Part shown: positions 1 to 9,383 of the stretch, one piece after another
How the letters are laid out: each line of letters begins with the position of its first letter
Numbering within the stretch: position 1 is the stretch's first letter
Origin: Rhodobacterales bacterium
Lineage (GTDB): Bacteria; Pseudomonadota; Alphaproteobacteria; Rhodobacterales; Rhodobacteraceae
Assembly (NCBI GenBank): GCA_003249215.1
Contig: QKJR01000095.1
Span: forward strand, 1 to 64,000
Direction of reading: 5' to 3'
DNA length: 64,000 nt
Program-made: the position numbers and the translations under genes
The notes under the pieces: generated by a model
Databases searched by the model: none
The model's input: only the letters and a program-made list of their open reading frames with translations
What the model was told of the DNA's origin: nothing

Positions 1-503
1 GCGCCGCCATTGCCGTAGAGCGGTTTCAGGATGATGTCGCCGTGGCGCGCCTTGAAGGCACGGATCGTCTCGAGATCGCGCGCGATCAGCGTGGGCGGCG
101 TCAGATCGGGGAAATTCAGCACCAGGAGCTTCTCGGGCGAGTTGCGCACCCAGAACGGATCGTTGACGACGAGCGTCGCGGGATGGATGCGCTCCAGAAT
201 ATGGGTCGTCGTGATATAGCCCATGTCGAAGGGCGGATCCTGGCGCAGCCAGACGACGTCATAGGTCGACAGATCGACCTCGATCTCGTCTCCAAGCGTG
301 TAGTGATTGCCCTTCTCGCGCCGGACCGTCAGCGGCCACCCGCGCGCATAGACCCCGCCCTCGCGATAGATCAGCTTGTCGGGCGTGTAATAGAACAGCG
401 AATGCCCCCGCGCCTGCGCCTCGAGCGCGATGCGGAAGGTGCTGTCGGCATCGATGTTGATGGGTCCGATCGGATCCATCTGGATCGCAACTTTCAAGGC
501 CAT
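1..503 (-). CDS. gshB: Glutathione synthetase, N-terminal part (cut by window edge)
   Basis: ATP-dependent ligation of glycine to gamma-glutamylcysteine, the second step of cytosolic glutathione synthesis. The visible 167 residues begin [12 protein letters not shown] and include the family signatures [19 protein letters not shown] and VVNDP of the N-terminal prokaryotic glutathione-synthetase domain. The lysine/glycine-rich start of the ATP-grasp domain (LKPLYGNGG) is reached just at the edge. The start is supported by an AAAGGGGG ribosome site a few bases upstream. The remaining ATP-grasp domain lies outside the window. It lies in the order rsmI-yraN-gshB, an arrangement I recognise from alphaproteobacteria. 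Confidence 0.96.
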   Translation of the reverse strand, partial: MALKVAIQMDPIGPINIDADSTFRIALEAQARGHSLFYYTPDKLIYREGGVYARGWPLTVRREKGNHYTLGDEIEVDLSTYDVVWLRQDPPFDMGYITTTHILERIHPATLVVNDPFWVRNSPEKLLVLNFPDLTPPTLIARDLETIRAFKARHGDIILKPLYGNGG

Positions 504-576
504 GGCGCCCCCTTTCGTTACGGCCTTGATGCCGTGTCAGAAGGCGCGATGCAATCCGCCCGCGGTCACGATCCGC

Positions 577-936
577 TCAATCACCGTGATAAGCGTTCTC
601 GAGGATCGCGATCGCACCCTGCGCATCGACCAGCGCCAGATCGAAACGCACGTTCAGGTTGGCACATTCGGGATGGCCTGCGAGCCATTCCTCGACCGAA
701 ATGCAGATCCGGCGCATCTGCCGCACCGAGAGGCGTTCGGCCGCCCAGGCATGGGTTTTCGCCCGTTTCACCTCGATGAAGATCACCGTATCGCCCTCGC
801 GTCCGATCAGGTCGATCTCGCCGCCATAACGCCCGCGCCAGCGATGCCCGTCGATTCGCGCCCCGGCCCGCCGATAATGCGCCGCGACCTGATCCTCGGC
901 CGCGAGACCCGCATAATAGGAAACCGCTCCGCTCAT
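577..936 (-). CDS. YraN/UPF0102 family nuclease-like protein
   Basis: 119-residue protein, the usual size of the UPF0102 (YraN) family. It shows the family core GGEIDLIGR followed by VIFIEVKRA, resembling the D-(E/Q)-x-K catalytic core of restriction-endonuclease-fold nucleases. A nuclease role linked to DNA processing is inferred from the fold only; no activity is established for most members. Its start overlaps the stop of rsmI by 4 nt, so the two are very likely translationally coupled. Confidence 0.92.
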   Translation of the reverse strand: MSGAVSYYAGLAAEDQVAAHYRRAGARIDGHRWRGRYGGEIDLIGREGDTVIFIEVKRAKTHAWAAERLSVRQMRRICISVEEWLAGHPECANLNVRFDLALVDAQGAIAILENAYHGD

Positions 937-1847
937 TCGTCCCGCTCCATCGCCAAGGCGGCCTGATAGACCTCGCGCCGGGGCAGGCCCAGCGCCTCGG
1001 CCACTTCGCTCGCCGCATCCTTCACACTCATCCGCCCCAGACGCTCCCGGAGCGCAGCCTCGATCTCCTCGGGACCGGCTGCGCGACCCCGCGCACGGTC
1101 GATCAACACCACGATCTCGCCTTTGACCGCGACACCGTCGAAGTCCTGCACGAGATCACCCAGTGCCCCGCGCCGCACCTCTTCGAAGCGCTTCGTCAAT
1201 TCCCGGCAGACCGCCGCTTCCCGATCCTCTCCGAAAGCTAGCACGCAGTCCTTTAACATTTCCCCAACGCGTTTGGGCGATTCGTAGAAGATCAGCGTGG
1301 CCGGGGTTTTCGCGAATTCCGCGAGCCATTTGCGCCGCGCGCTCTGGGTATTGGGCGGAAAGCCAGCAAAGAGGAACCGGTCCGACGGCAGGCCCGAAAC
1401 CGTCAACGCGGCGAGCACCGCCGAGGGGCCCGGCGCCGCGATAACCGGATGGCCCTCGGCGATTGCCGCGCGCCCGAGCTGATAGCCCGGATCGGCCACG
1501 AGCGGCGTGCCCGCCTCCGAGGCATAGGCGACCGATTTCCCCTCGGCGAGCGCGCGCAGGATCCGCGGCCGCGCGGCCTCGCCGTTGTGGTCGTGATAGG
1601 CGATCAGCGGCCGGTGCCCGAGTGCGATCCCGTGGATCTCCATCAGATGGCGCAGCGTGCGGGTATCCTCGGCCGCAATCACCTCGGCCGAGGCCAGAAT
1701 ATCGAGCCCCCGCAAGGTGATATCCCGCGCGGCTCCGATCGGCGTCGCGATGAAGTAGAGCCCCGGCGCGAGCGGTTTTCTGCCATATCCGCCCGCCCCG
1801 GCATACGGGACCGGCGGGGTTTCGCCGGGGTCTTGAAGATCGCTCAT
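933..1847 (-). CDS. rsmI: 16S rRNA (cytidine-1402-2'-O)-methyltransferase RsmI
   Basis: Methylates the 2'-OH of C1402 in the 16S rRNA decoding centre using S-adenosylmethionine. 304 residues, slightly longer than typical because of an N-terminal extension of about 30 residues. Tetrapyrrole-methylase-like signatures are clear: LYFIATPIGAARDITLRG near residue 30, AAEDTRTLRHLM, and a glycine-rich AAPGPSAVLAALTVSGLP. The start at MSDLQDPG is chosen because the longer open frame upstream runs antisense through the divergent lipoprotein gene. The next gene, yraN, overlaps by 4 nt. Confidence 0.95.
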   Translation of the reverse strand: MSDLQDPGETPPVPYAGAGGYGRKPLAPGLYFIATPIGAARDITLRGLDILASAEVIAAEDTRTLRHLMEIHGIALGHRPLIAYHDHNGEAARPRILRALAEGKSVAYASEAGTPLVADPGYQLGRAAIAEGHPVIAAPGPSAVLAALTVSGLPSDRFLFAGFPPNTQSARRKWLAEFAKTPATLIFYESPKRVGEMLKDCVLAFGEDREAAVCRELTKRFEEVRRGALGDLVQDFDGVAVKGEIVVLIDRARGRAAGPEEIEAALRERLGRMSVKDAASEVAEALGLPRREVYQAALAMERDE

Positions 1848-1943
1848 CGGGGGGCCTTTCCGGCGGCTGCCAAGTTTACTTCGGGCCGCGAAACGCATAG
1901 GCTCCGCACGTCTTATCCCTGCTGCCCGAACAGAGGTCGTTCT

Positions 1944-3119
1944 ATGTTTGCCAATTTGCGCCTGACCCGCAACCCGCTGATGCGCCTTGCCGCTGCCGCC
2001 TCGGCGTTGTGGCTCGCCGCCTGCGAGCCGATGCCCGGAACCGGGGCGGGGCCGCGGATCGACAGCGGCGCCGCCGTCCCGGTCGCGCTGCTGCTGCCGG
2101 CGGGCTCGGGCAATTCCGGCGAGGAAACGCTCGCGAAATCGCTGCGTCAGGCGGCCGAGCTCGCGATTTCGGATCTCGACGGGGTCAAGATCGACCTGCG
2201 CGTTTACAACACCGGCGCGAGCGCGGGCACCGCCGCGGCGATGGCCTCGAAGGCGGTCGACGAGGGCGCGAAAATCATCCTCGGGCCGGTCTTCGCCGAA
2301 TCCGCCAATGCGGCGGGTGTCGCGGTCGCCAATCGCGGCGTGAACGTGCTCTCCTTCTCGAACAACACCGATATCGCGGGCGGCAACGTCTTCGTCCTCG
2401 GCCCGAGCTTCCCCAACACCGCCAACCGCCTCGTCTCCTATGCCGCGAGCCACGGCAAGCGCCGCATCCTCGTGGTGCATGAACAGACCACCGCGGGCGA
2501 GATCGGCGCCAAGGCGATCACCGGCGCGATCCAGCGCTCGGGCGCGACGCTCGCCGGCACCGCCTCTTTCCCGTTCTCGCAACAGGGCGTGGTCGATGCG
2601 GTTCCGGGCATCGCCGGGCGCGTCAAGGCGGGCGATGTGGACGCGCTCTTCATGACCGCCGATACCGCCGGCGCGCTGCCGCTGCTCACCCAACTGCTGC
2701 CCGAACAGGGCGTCTCGCCGGCCACGACCAAGTTCATCGGCCTGACCCGCTGGGACATCCCGCCCGCCACCCTCGCGCTGCCCGGCGTTCAGGGTGGCTG
2801 GTTCGCCCTGCCCGATCCGAACCTCAACCAACAGTTCCAGTCGCGTTATCAGGCGGCCTTCGGCGAGGCGCCGCATCCGATCGCGGGGCTGGCCTATGAC
2901 GGGATCGCGGCGATCGGCGCGCTGGTCAAATCGGGCAAGGCCGATGCGCTCTCGCGCAGCGCCCTGACCCAGAACGCGGGCTTCGTCGGCGTCAACGGCA
3001 TCTTCCGCCTGCGCCCCGACGGCACCAACGAGCGCGGCCTCGCGGTGGCCGAGATCCGCAACGGCGCGGTCGCGATCATCGACCCCGCCCCACGCAGCTT
3101 CGGCGGTGCCGGGTTCTGA
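1944..3119 (+). CDS. LppC/LpoA-like penicillin-binding protein activator lipoprotein
   Basis: Predicted periplasmic lipoprotein of 391 residues. The N-terminus has a hydrophobic segment ending in the lipobox LAAC, placing the lipidated cysteine at residue 27. The rest has a type I periplasmic-binding-protein fold (VALLLPAGSGN, the ligand-fold start, and IILGPVFAESANAAG). In gammaproteobacteria the homologue LpoA activates peptidoglycan synthase PBP1A; that role is known for the family but only inferred here. An AGAGG ribosome site precedes the ATG. It is divergent from rsmI across a 96-nt gap. Confidence 0.85.
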   Translation: MFANLRLTRNPLMRLAAAASALWLAACEPMPGTGAGPRIDSGAAVPVALLLPAGSGNSGEETLAKSLRQAAELAISDLDGVKIDLRVYNTGASAGTAAAMASKAVDEGAKIILGPVFAESANAAGVAVANRGVNVLSFSNNTDIAGGNVFVLGPSFPNTANRLVSYAASHGKRRILVVHEQTTAGEIGAKAITGAIQRSGATLAGTASFPFSQQGVVDAVPGIAGRVKAGDVDALFMTADTAGALPLLTQLLPEQGVSPATTKFIGLTRWDIPPATLALPGVQGGWFALPDPNLNQQFQSRYQAAFGEAPHPIAGLAYDGIAAIGALVKSGKADALSRSALTQNAGFVGVNGIFRLRPDGTNERGLAVAEIRNGAVAIIDPAPRSFGGAGF

Positions 3120-3166
3120 CCCGGCCCGCAGCCTTTTGAGAAACCCGAACGGGACATGGCAAGACA

Positions 3167-5926
3167 GTGACCGATCCGAAAACCCTCGCCCCGGCCGATG
3201 CCGGGGCGCCCTTGCTTCTGGCCCCCGAAGGGCTGTTTTCGGCGATCGACGCCGCCCTCGGCACGTCGGGCGACGAACGCGCCCTGCGCAGCGCGGCGGT
3301 GCAGTTCCTCGCCCGGGCGCGCGAGGCCACCCTGCCCTGGATCGAGGCCGATCTCGCACGTCACCCGCGCAACGCCCATGAGACGGTGCGCGCCTATGCG
3401 AAGATGACCGACAGCCTTGTGCAGGCGCTCTTTCATGTCGCCACCACCCGGCTGCATCCCCGCCCCAACCCGACCGACGGTGAACGGCTGAGCGTCCTTG
3501 CCGTGGGCGGCTACGGCCGCTCGGAAATGGCGCCCTTCTCGGATGTCGATCTGCTGTTCCTGACGCCCTGGAAGATCACCCCCTGGGCCGAGAGCGTGAT
3601 CGAGAGCATGCTCTACATGCTCTGGGATCTGAAACTGAAAGTGGGCCACGCCTCGCGCACGGTCGAGGATTGCCTGCGGCTCGGGCGCGAGGATGTGACG
3701 ATCCGCACCGCACTGCTCGAGAACCGCTTCATCTGTGGCGACGAAAAACTCGCCCGCACCCTCGGCGAGACGCTGCGCAACGATCTCTTCCGTTCGACCG
3801 GCCCGGAATTCATCGAGGCCAAGCTGCACGAACGCGCCGAGCGCCACCGCCGTCAGGGCGGGCAGCGCTACGTTCTCGAACCCAACGTCAAGGAGGGCAA
3901 GGGCGGGCTGCGCGATCTGCAGACGCTCTACTGGATCGCGAAATATATCCATGGCGTCGATTTCGCGGCCGAGCTCGTGCCGCTCGGGGTCTTCTCTAAG
4001 GAGGAATACAACCATTTCCGCGAGGCCGAGGATTTCCTCTGGGCGGTGCGCTGTCATCTGCACCTGATCGCGGGGCGGGCCTCGGACACGCTCAGCTTCG
4101 ACATGCAGGTCGAGGTCGCCTCCCGGATGGGCTATGCCGACATGGCCGGGCGGCGCGCGGTCGAGGTTTTCATGCAGGACTATTTCCGCCATGCGACCCG
4201 GGTGGGCGACGTCACGCGGATCTTCCTCACCGCGCTCGAGGCGCAACATGTCAAGCACCCGCCCGCCCTCAAGCGTCTGTTCCGGCGGCGCAAGCCGCTC
4301 AAGGCGCCTTTCATCGAGGCGAACGGCCGCATCACCTTCACCGATCAGCGCGCCTTCCTCGCCGATCCGCTCAACCTGCTGCGGATCTTCGAGGAGGCCC
4401 TGCGCACCGGCGTGCTGATCCACCCGAGCGCGATGCGGGTGATTTCGGCGCATCTTGATCTGATCGACGACAAGGTGCGCGAGAACCGCGAGGCGCAGCG
4501 GATCTTCCTCGATCTGCTCCTGAAACACGGCAACCCCGAACGCAGCCTGCGCCGGATGAACGAATTGGGCGTCCTGTCGGCCTTCATCCCGGAATTCGAG
4601 CCGATCGTGGCGATGATGCAGTTCAACATGTATCACAGCTATACGGTCGACGAGCATACGATCCAGGTGATCTCGGCATTTGCCCAGATCGAGCGGCACG
4701 AGCGCACCGAGGATCTGCCGCTCTCGACCTCGATCGTGGATGCAGGCATCAACCGGCGGGTGCTCTATGTCGCGCTCTTGCTGCACGACATCGGCAAGGG
4801 CCGGCCCGAGGACCATTCGATCCTCGGCGCGCAGATCGCGCGCAAGGTGGCGCCGCGGCTGGGCCTGAATGCCGAGGAATGCGAGACGGTCGAATGGCTG
4901 ATCCGGCATCACCTGCTGATGTCGGACGTGGCGCAAAAACGCGATCTGTCCGATCCGAGCACGATCCGCGAATTCGCCAAACAGGTGAAATCGCGCAAGC
5001 GGCTCGATCTCCTGACCGTGCTCACCGTCTGCGACATTCGCGGGGTGGGCCCGGGTGTGTGGAACAACTGGAAGGCCACGCTTCTGCGCCGGTTACACAG
5101 CCAGACGGCCAAGGCGCTCGAGCACGGGCTCGAGGCGATCAACCGCGAGCAACGCTCGGACGAGGCGAAACGCGCGCTGCGCGAGGCGCTGTCGGGTTGG
5201 GAGACCAAGGATATCCGCGCCGAGGCCGCGCGCCATTACGACCCCTATTGGCAGGGCCTCGACACCGAGGCCCACGCGACCTTCGCACGGCTCCTGAAGG
5301 GGCTTGGCGACGACGAGATCCGCATCGACCTGCGCTCGGATGCCGATCACGATGCGACGCGGGTGGCCTTCGCGCTGGCCGATCATCCCGGCATCTTCTC
5401 GCGGCTCGCGGGCGCGCTGGCGCTGGTCGGCGCCAACGTCGTCGATGCGCGGACCTATACATCCAAGGATGGCTACGCGACCGATGTCTTCTGGATTCAG
5501 GATGCCGATGGCCACCCCTACGAGGCGGCCCGCCTGCCCCGCCTGCGCCAGATGATCGACAAGACGCTCAAGGGCGAAGTGGTGGCGCGCGAGGCGCTCA
5601 AGGACCGCGACAAGGTCAAGAAACGCGAACGCGAGTTCCGCTTTCCGACGCATATCACCTTCGACAACGACGGCTCGGATATCTACACGATCGTCGAGGT
5701 CGATACCCGCGACCGGCCCGGGCTGCTCTATGATCTGACGCGCGCGCTGGCCGCGGCCAATATCTACATCGCCAATGCGGTGATCGCGACCTATGGCGCG
5801 CAGGTGGTCGACAGCTTCTACGTCAAGGACATGTTCGGGCTCAAACTGTCGAAAACCAAGGCCGAGGCCATCGAGAAGCGGCTGCGCGAGGCGATCGCGC
5901 GGGGCGCGGAACGGGCGGGCAACTGA
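3167..5926 (+). CDS. glnD: Bifunctional uridylyltransferase/uridylyl-removing enzyme GlnD
   Basis: Senses glutamine and uridylylates or deuridylylates PII proteins in nitrogen control. 919 residues with full family architecture: nucleotidyltransferase motif GGYGRSEMAPFSDVDLLF near residues 113-130, PII-uridylyltransferase linker, HD phosphohydrolase motif LLHDIGKGRPEDHS near 536-550, and two C-terminal ACT domains near 730 and 840 that bind glutamine. The start is a GTG, since the nearby ATG at 3156 is out of frame. It is followed after 1 nt by murJ, so the two are probably cotranscribed. Confidence 0.97.
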   Translation: MTDPKTLAPADAGAPLLLAPEGLFSAIDAALGTSGDERALRSAAVQFLARAREATLPWIEADLARHPRNAHETVRAYAKMTDSLVQALFHVATTRLHPRPNPTDGERLSVLAVGGYGRSEMAPFSDVDLLFLTPWKITPWAESVIESMLYMLWDLKLKVGHASRTVEDCLRLGREDVTIRTALLENRFICGDEKLARTLGETLRNDLFRSTGPEFIEAKLHERAERHRRQGGQRYVLEPNVKEGKGGLRDLQTLYWIAKYIHGVDFAAELVPLGVFSKEEYNHFREAEDFLWAVRCHLHLIAGRASDTLSFDMQVEVASRMGYADMAGRRAVEVFMQDYFRHATRVGDVTRIFLTALEAQHVKHPPALKRLFRRRKPLKAPFIEANGRITFTDQRAFLADPLNLLRIFEEALRTGVLIHPSAMRVISAHLDLIDDKVRENREAQRIFLDLLLKHGNPERSLRRMNELGVLSAFIPEFEPIVAMMQFNMYHSYTVDEHTIQVISAFAQIERHERTEDLPLSTSIVDAGINRRVLYVALLLHDIGKGRPEDHSILGAQIARKVAPRLGLNAEECETVEWLIRHHLLMSDVAQKRDLSDPSTIREFAKQVKSRKRLDLLTVLTVCDIRGVGPGVWNNWKATLLRRLHSQTAKALEHGLEAINREQRSDEAKRALREALSGWETKDIRAEAARHYDPYWQGLDTEAHATFARLLKGLGDDEIRIDLRSDADHDATRVAFALADHPGIFSRLAGALALVGANVVDARTYTSKDGYATDVFWIQDADGHPYEAARLPRLRQMIDKTLKGEVVAREALKDRDKVKKREREFRFPTHITFDNDGSDIYTIVEVDTRDRPGLLYDLTRALAAANIYIANAVIATYGAQVVDSFYVKDMFGLKLSKTKAEAIEKRLREAIARGAERAGN

Positions 5927-5927
5927 G

Positions 5928-7475
5928 ATGGCGCCGATCCGTCTGATGCGGGGCTTCCTCACGGTGGGGCTCTGGACGCTGGCGAGCCGGGTGCTCGGCT
6001 TTGCGCGCGACATGATGATGGCGGCCTATCTCGGCTCCGGCCCCGTGGCCGAGGCGTTCTTCGTCGCCTTCTCGCTGCCCAACATGCTGCGCCGCTTCTT
6101 CGCCGAGGGCGCGTTCAACATGGCCTTCGTGCCGATCTTCGCCAAGAAGCTCGAGACCGGCGAGGATGCCCAGGGCTTCGCGCAGGATGCGTTCAAGGGG
6201 CTCTCGGCGGTGCTTTTGCTCGTCACGGTGGTCGGCACGCTCGCGATGCCATGGCTCGTGCTCGCGATGGCGGCGGGGTTCGCGGGGGACGCGCGCTTCG
6301 ACATGGCGGTGCTCTTCGGGCAGATCTCGTTTTCCTACATCCTCTTCATCTCGCTCGTCGCGCTTTTGTCGGGCGTGCTCAACACCTTCGGCCATTTCAC
6401 CGAGGCCTCGCTGGTGCCGGTTCTGCTCAACGTCATCTTCATCGCGGCGATGTGGATCGCGGGGCAACTGGGCTGGGACATGGGGCTGACGCTGGCCTGG
6501 ACGGTGCCGATCACCGGCATCGTGCAGCTTGCCTTCACCTGGGTCTCGGCGAAACGGGTCGGCTATGCGCTCCTGCCCGGGCGGCCGCGGATGACCCCCG
6601 AGTTGAAACGCCTGCTGATCATCGCGGGGCCTGCGGTCCTCGCGGGGGGCGTGGTGCAGATCAACCTCTTGGTCGGGCGTCAGGTGGCGTCGTTCACCGA
6701 GGGCGCGGTCGCCTGGCTGACCTATGCCGACCGGCTCTATCAGCTCCCGCTCGGCGTCGTGGGCATCGCCATCGGCACCGTGCTGCTGCCCGCCCTCTCG
6801 CGGCATCTGCGCGCGGGCGAAGAGGCCGAGGGGCGCGAGAGCTTCTCGCGCGGGGCGGAATTCGCGCTCTTCCTCACGTTGCCCTCGGCGGTGGCGCTCG
6901 TGGTGATCGCGACGCCGCTGATTTCGGTGCTCTATGACCGGGGCGCCTGGCGCCCCGAGGATACCACTGCGACCGCACTCGCGCTGGCCGCCTATGGCAT
7001 CGGCCTGCCGGCCTTCGTTCTGCAAAAGGTAATCCAGCCGCTCTACTATGCGCGCGAGGACACCAAGCGCCCGTTCTATTACGCGGTCGTGTCGATGTTC
7101 GTGAATGCGGCCTTCACCATCGGCATGATGCCGGTCATCGGCTTCATGGCGGCGGCGCTCGCCACCTCGGTCTCGGGCTGGATCATGCTCGGCCAGCTCT
7201 GGTGGGGGGCGCGCGACATGGGGGCGGCGGCACGCCCCGATGCGCGGTTCTGGCGCAGGCTCTGGCGGATCGCCGTCGCGAGCGTGGTGATGGGGATCGT
7301 TCTGGTGATCGCGGCGCGCTGGCTCTCGCCGGTGCTGGCGGCGCGCGGGGCGCGCTGGGGGGCGCTGGCGCTTCTGTGCGGCTCGGGCATCGTCAGCTAT
7401 TTCGGGGTTGGCGCCCTGATCGGCGCCTATGGCTCGGGCGATCTCAAACGCTATCTGCGCCGGCGCCGCGGCTGA
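5928..7475 (+). CDS. murJ: Lipid II flippase MurJ
   Basis: Multi-pass inner-membrane MOP-superfamily flippase that moves lipid II to the periplasmic face for peptidoglycan synthesis. 515 residues, the usual length, with about 14 hydrophobic segments. Characteristic stretches include TLASRVLGFARD near the N-terminus, the RRFFAEGAFN motif, and LYDRGAW. The ATG lies 1 nt after the glnD stop, with no room for its own promoter. It converges on the rhomboid-like gene with a 6-nt gap. Confidence 0.96.
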   Translation: MAPIRLMRGFLTVGLWTLASRVLGFARDMMMAAYLGSGPVAEAFFVAFSLPNMLRRFFAEGAFNMAFVPIFAKKLETGEDAQGFAQDAFKGLSAVLLLVTVVGTLAMPWLVLAMAAGFAGDARFDMAVLFGQISFSYILFISLVALLSGVLNTFGHFTEASLVPVLLNVIFIAAMWIAGQLGWDMGLTLAWTVPITGIVQLAFTWVSAKRVGYALLPGRPRMTPELKRLLIIAGPAVLAGGVVQINLLVGRQVASFTEGAVAWLTYADRLYQLPLGVVGIAIGTVLLPALSRHLRAGEEAEGRESFSRGAEFALFLTLPSAVALVVIATPLISVLYDRGAWRPEDTTATALALAAYGIGLPAFVLQKVIQPLYYAREDTKRPFYYAVVSMFVNAAFTIGMMPVIGFMAAALATSVSGWIMLGQLWWGARDMGAAARPDARFWRRLWRIAVASVVMGIVLVIAARWLSPVLAARGARWGALALLCGSGIVSYFGVGALIGAYGSGDLKRYLRRRRG

Positions 7476-7481
7476 GCCCGC

Positions 7482-8165
7482 TCAGCGCCGCCGCAGCAGC
7501 GCGAGCGTATGACGCCAGCCGCCGGGCGCGACGAGGAAGCTCAAGAGGAACCCCGCGACGAAGCCCGCCAGATCGGCGATCCAGTCGGGCCGTGCCCCGA
7601 ACAGCAGCCCGAAGAGAAGCTGCAACCCCATCAGAAAGGCAATGAGCGAAAACGCCCGCGCGCGGTTGGCGTTCTTTTGCCCGAGCCGCACCCAGAGCAC
7701 CCAGGTGAAGGCCCCGATCAGCCCATAGGCCCCCGGATAGGCGCCGAAGATCGCGGTATTGGTGACGGGCACCGCGGTATAGACGAGCGCCCCGAAGATC
7801 GCCGCGCCGAAGAAGACGATCGCAACCGCGAGGTTCGAGAACACCTCGCCCACCATCTTGCCGAGCGCGAGGATGAAGACACCCGCCATGAGCGCATGGG
7901 TCAGCGAGCCGTGGACGAAGGGATAGGTCACGATCCGCGCGACATGGCGCCAGGGCCAGACATTCTGCTCGATCATCGCGCGCAGGATGCCGGGATCGAA
8001 GCTGAACCGTTGCAGCGCATCGAGCCGCCAGCCCAGCGCATAATCCCCCGCGAGCCCCGAGGAACCGAGGCCGAACATCACCTCGCCGATCACGATCGGC
8101 GCGGCCAGAAGCCAGACCACCGGCGGCAGCGGATTGAGCGGATGTTCGTTGTGACCTGCCTGCAT
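7482..8165 (-). CDS. Rhomboid-family membrane protein lacking the Ser-His dyad
   Basis: 227-residue, six-helix membrane protein of the rhomboid family. The family pattern is visible: a WR motif in the first loop (WPWRHVARIVTYPFVHGSLTH), GEVF after helix 2, and a GxxxG helix. Active rhomboids carry GASGA with the nucleophilic serine, and an AHLGG histidine in the last catalytic helix. Here the aligned segments read GAYPGAYGLIGA (Tyr at the serine position) and ADLAGFVAGF (Asp at the histidine position), so proteolysis is unlikely. It may be a pseudoprotease acting as a membrane chaperone or scaffold. Divergent from trpS. Confidence 0.82.
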   Translation of the reverse strand: MQAGHNEHPLNPLPPVVWLLAAPIVIGEVMFGLGSSGLAGDYALGWRLDALQRFSFDPGILRAMIEQNVWPWRHVARIVTYPFVHGSLTHALMAGVFILALGKMVGEVFSNLAVAIVFFGAAIFGALVYTAVPVTNTAIFGAYPGAYGLIGAFTWVLWVRLGQKNANRARAFSLIAFLMGLQLLFGLLFGARPDWIADLAGFVAGFLLSFLVAPGGWRHTLALLRRR

Positions 8166-8273
8166 GGTGCCCCTTGCCTGTTGCCTCGATCCGGGGGCCT
8201 CGCATTGACGCCCCGCGCGCTTTAGCGATAAGCCCTCGGGCAGCCGATTTCCAGCCCGGCGAAGGAGCCTGCC

Positions 8274-9314
8274 ATGACCGACCAGCCTGCCGACATCAAC
8301 GCCAAGTTCACCCCGCGCGTGTTTTCCGGGATCCAGCCCTCGGGGAACCTCACGCTCGGCAACTATCTCGGCGCGCTCAAGCGCTTTGCCGAGAAACAGG
8401 ATGAGGGGATCGAAACGGTCTATTGCCTCGTCGATCTGCATGCGGTGACGGTCTGGCAGGAGCCCGAGGCGCTGAAGCGGCAAACGCGCGAGGCGGCGGC
8501 GGCCTTCATCGCCTCGGGGATCGACCCGGATCGCTCGATCCTCTTCAACCAGAGCCAGGTCTCGGCCCATGCCGAGCTCGCTTGGCTTCTCAACTGTGTC
8601 GCGCGTGTGGGCTGGATGAACCGCATGACCCAGTTCAAGGACAAGGCCGGCAAGAACGCCGAGAAGGTGAGCCTCGGGCTCTATGCCTATCCGGCGCTGA
8701 TGGCGGCCGACATTCTGGCCTATCACGCGACGATGGTGCCGGTGGGCGAGGACCAGAAACAGCATGTGGAGCTGACCCGCGATATCGCGGCCAAGTTCAA
8801 CCATGACTACAAGGTCGATTTCTTCCCCTCGCCCGCGCCGCTGATCGAGGGCGCCGCGACGCGCGTGATGAGCCTGCGGGATGGCTCGAAGAAGATGTCG
8901 AAATCCGACCCCTCCGACGCCAGCCGGATCAACCTGACCGACGACGCCGACACGATCGCCAAGAAGTTCCGCAAGGCGGTGAGCGATGCCGAGCCGCTGC
9001 CCGAAAGCCTCGAGGGGCTCGACGGCCGGGCCGAGGCGCGCAACCTCGTGAACATCTACGCGGCCCTTGCCGGGATCACGGCCGATGCGGTTCTCGCGCA
9101 GTTCGGCGGTCAGGGCTTTGGCACGTTCAAACCCGCGCTCGCCGATCTCGCGGTGGCGAAACTCGCGCCGATCTCGGGCGAAATGACCCGGCTGATGGCC
9201 GATCCGGCCGAGATCGACCGCATCCTCGGCAAGGGCGCCGCCAAGGCCGAGGCGATCGCCCAGCCGATCCTCGAAAAAACGCTCGACATCATGGGGATGA
9301 TCCGCTCGCGCTGA
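8274..9314 (+). CDS. trpS: Tryptophanyl-tRNA synthetase
   Basis: Charges tRNA-Trp. 346 residues, typical for bacterial TrpRS. The class I signature is present: the HIGH-equivalent motif in [16 protein letters not shown] near residues 17-32, and KMSKS in [12 protein letters not shown] near residue 207. A GAAGGAG ribosome site precedes the ATG. A perfect 14-bp hairpin follows and also serves the convergent acyl-CoA synthetase gene. Confidence 0.97.
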   Translation: MTDQPADINAKFTPRVFSGIQPSGNLTLGNYLGALKRFAEKQDEGIETVYCLVDLHAVTVWQEPEALKRQTREAAAAFIASGIDPDRSILFNQSQVSAHAELAWLLNCVARVGWMNRMTQFKDKAGKNAEKVSLGLYAYPALMAADILAYHATMVPVGEDQKQHVELTRDIAAKFNHDYKVDFFPSPAPLIEGAATRVMSLRDGSKKMSKSDPSDASRINLTDDADTIAKKFRKAVSDAEPLPESLEGLDGRAEARNLVNIYAALAGITADAVLAQFGGQGFGTFKPALADLAVAKLAPISGEMTRLMADPAEIDRILGKGAAKAEAIAQPILEKTLDIMGMIRSR

Positions 9315-9333
9315 TCGCGCCCCCCCGAAAAGC

Positions 9334-9364
9334 AAAGGCGCCGCCCGGTCCGGGCGGCGCCTTT
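9334..9364. terminator. Bidirectional intrinsic terminator between trpS and the acyl-CoA synthetase gene
   Basis: Perfect 14-bp inverted repeat (AAAGGCGCCGCCCG and its complement) around a 3-nt GTC loop. The stem starts with AAA and ends with TTT, giving U-tracts to both converging transcripts. Confidence 0.88.
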
Positions 9365-9383
9365 CTCATTCTCGGGTCCGGGA

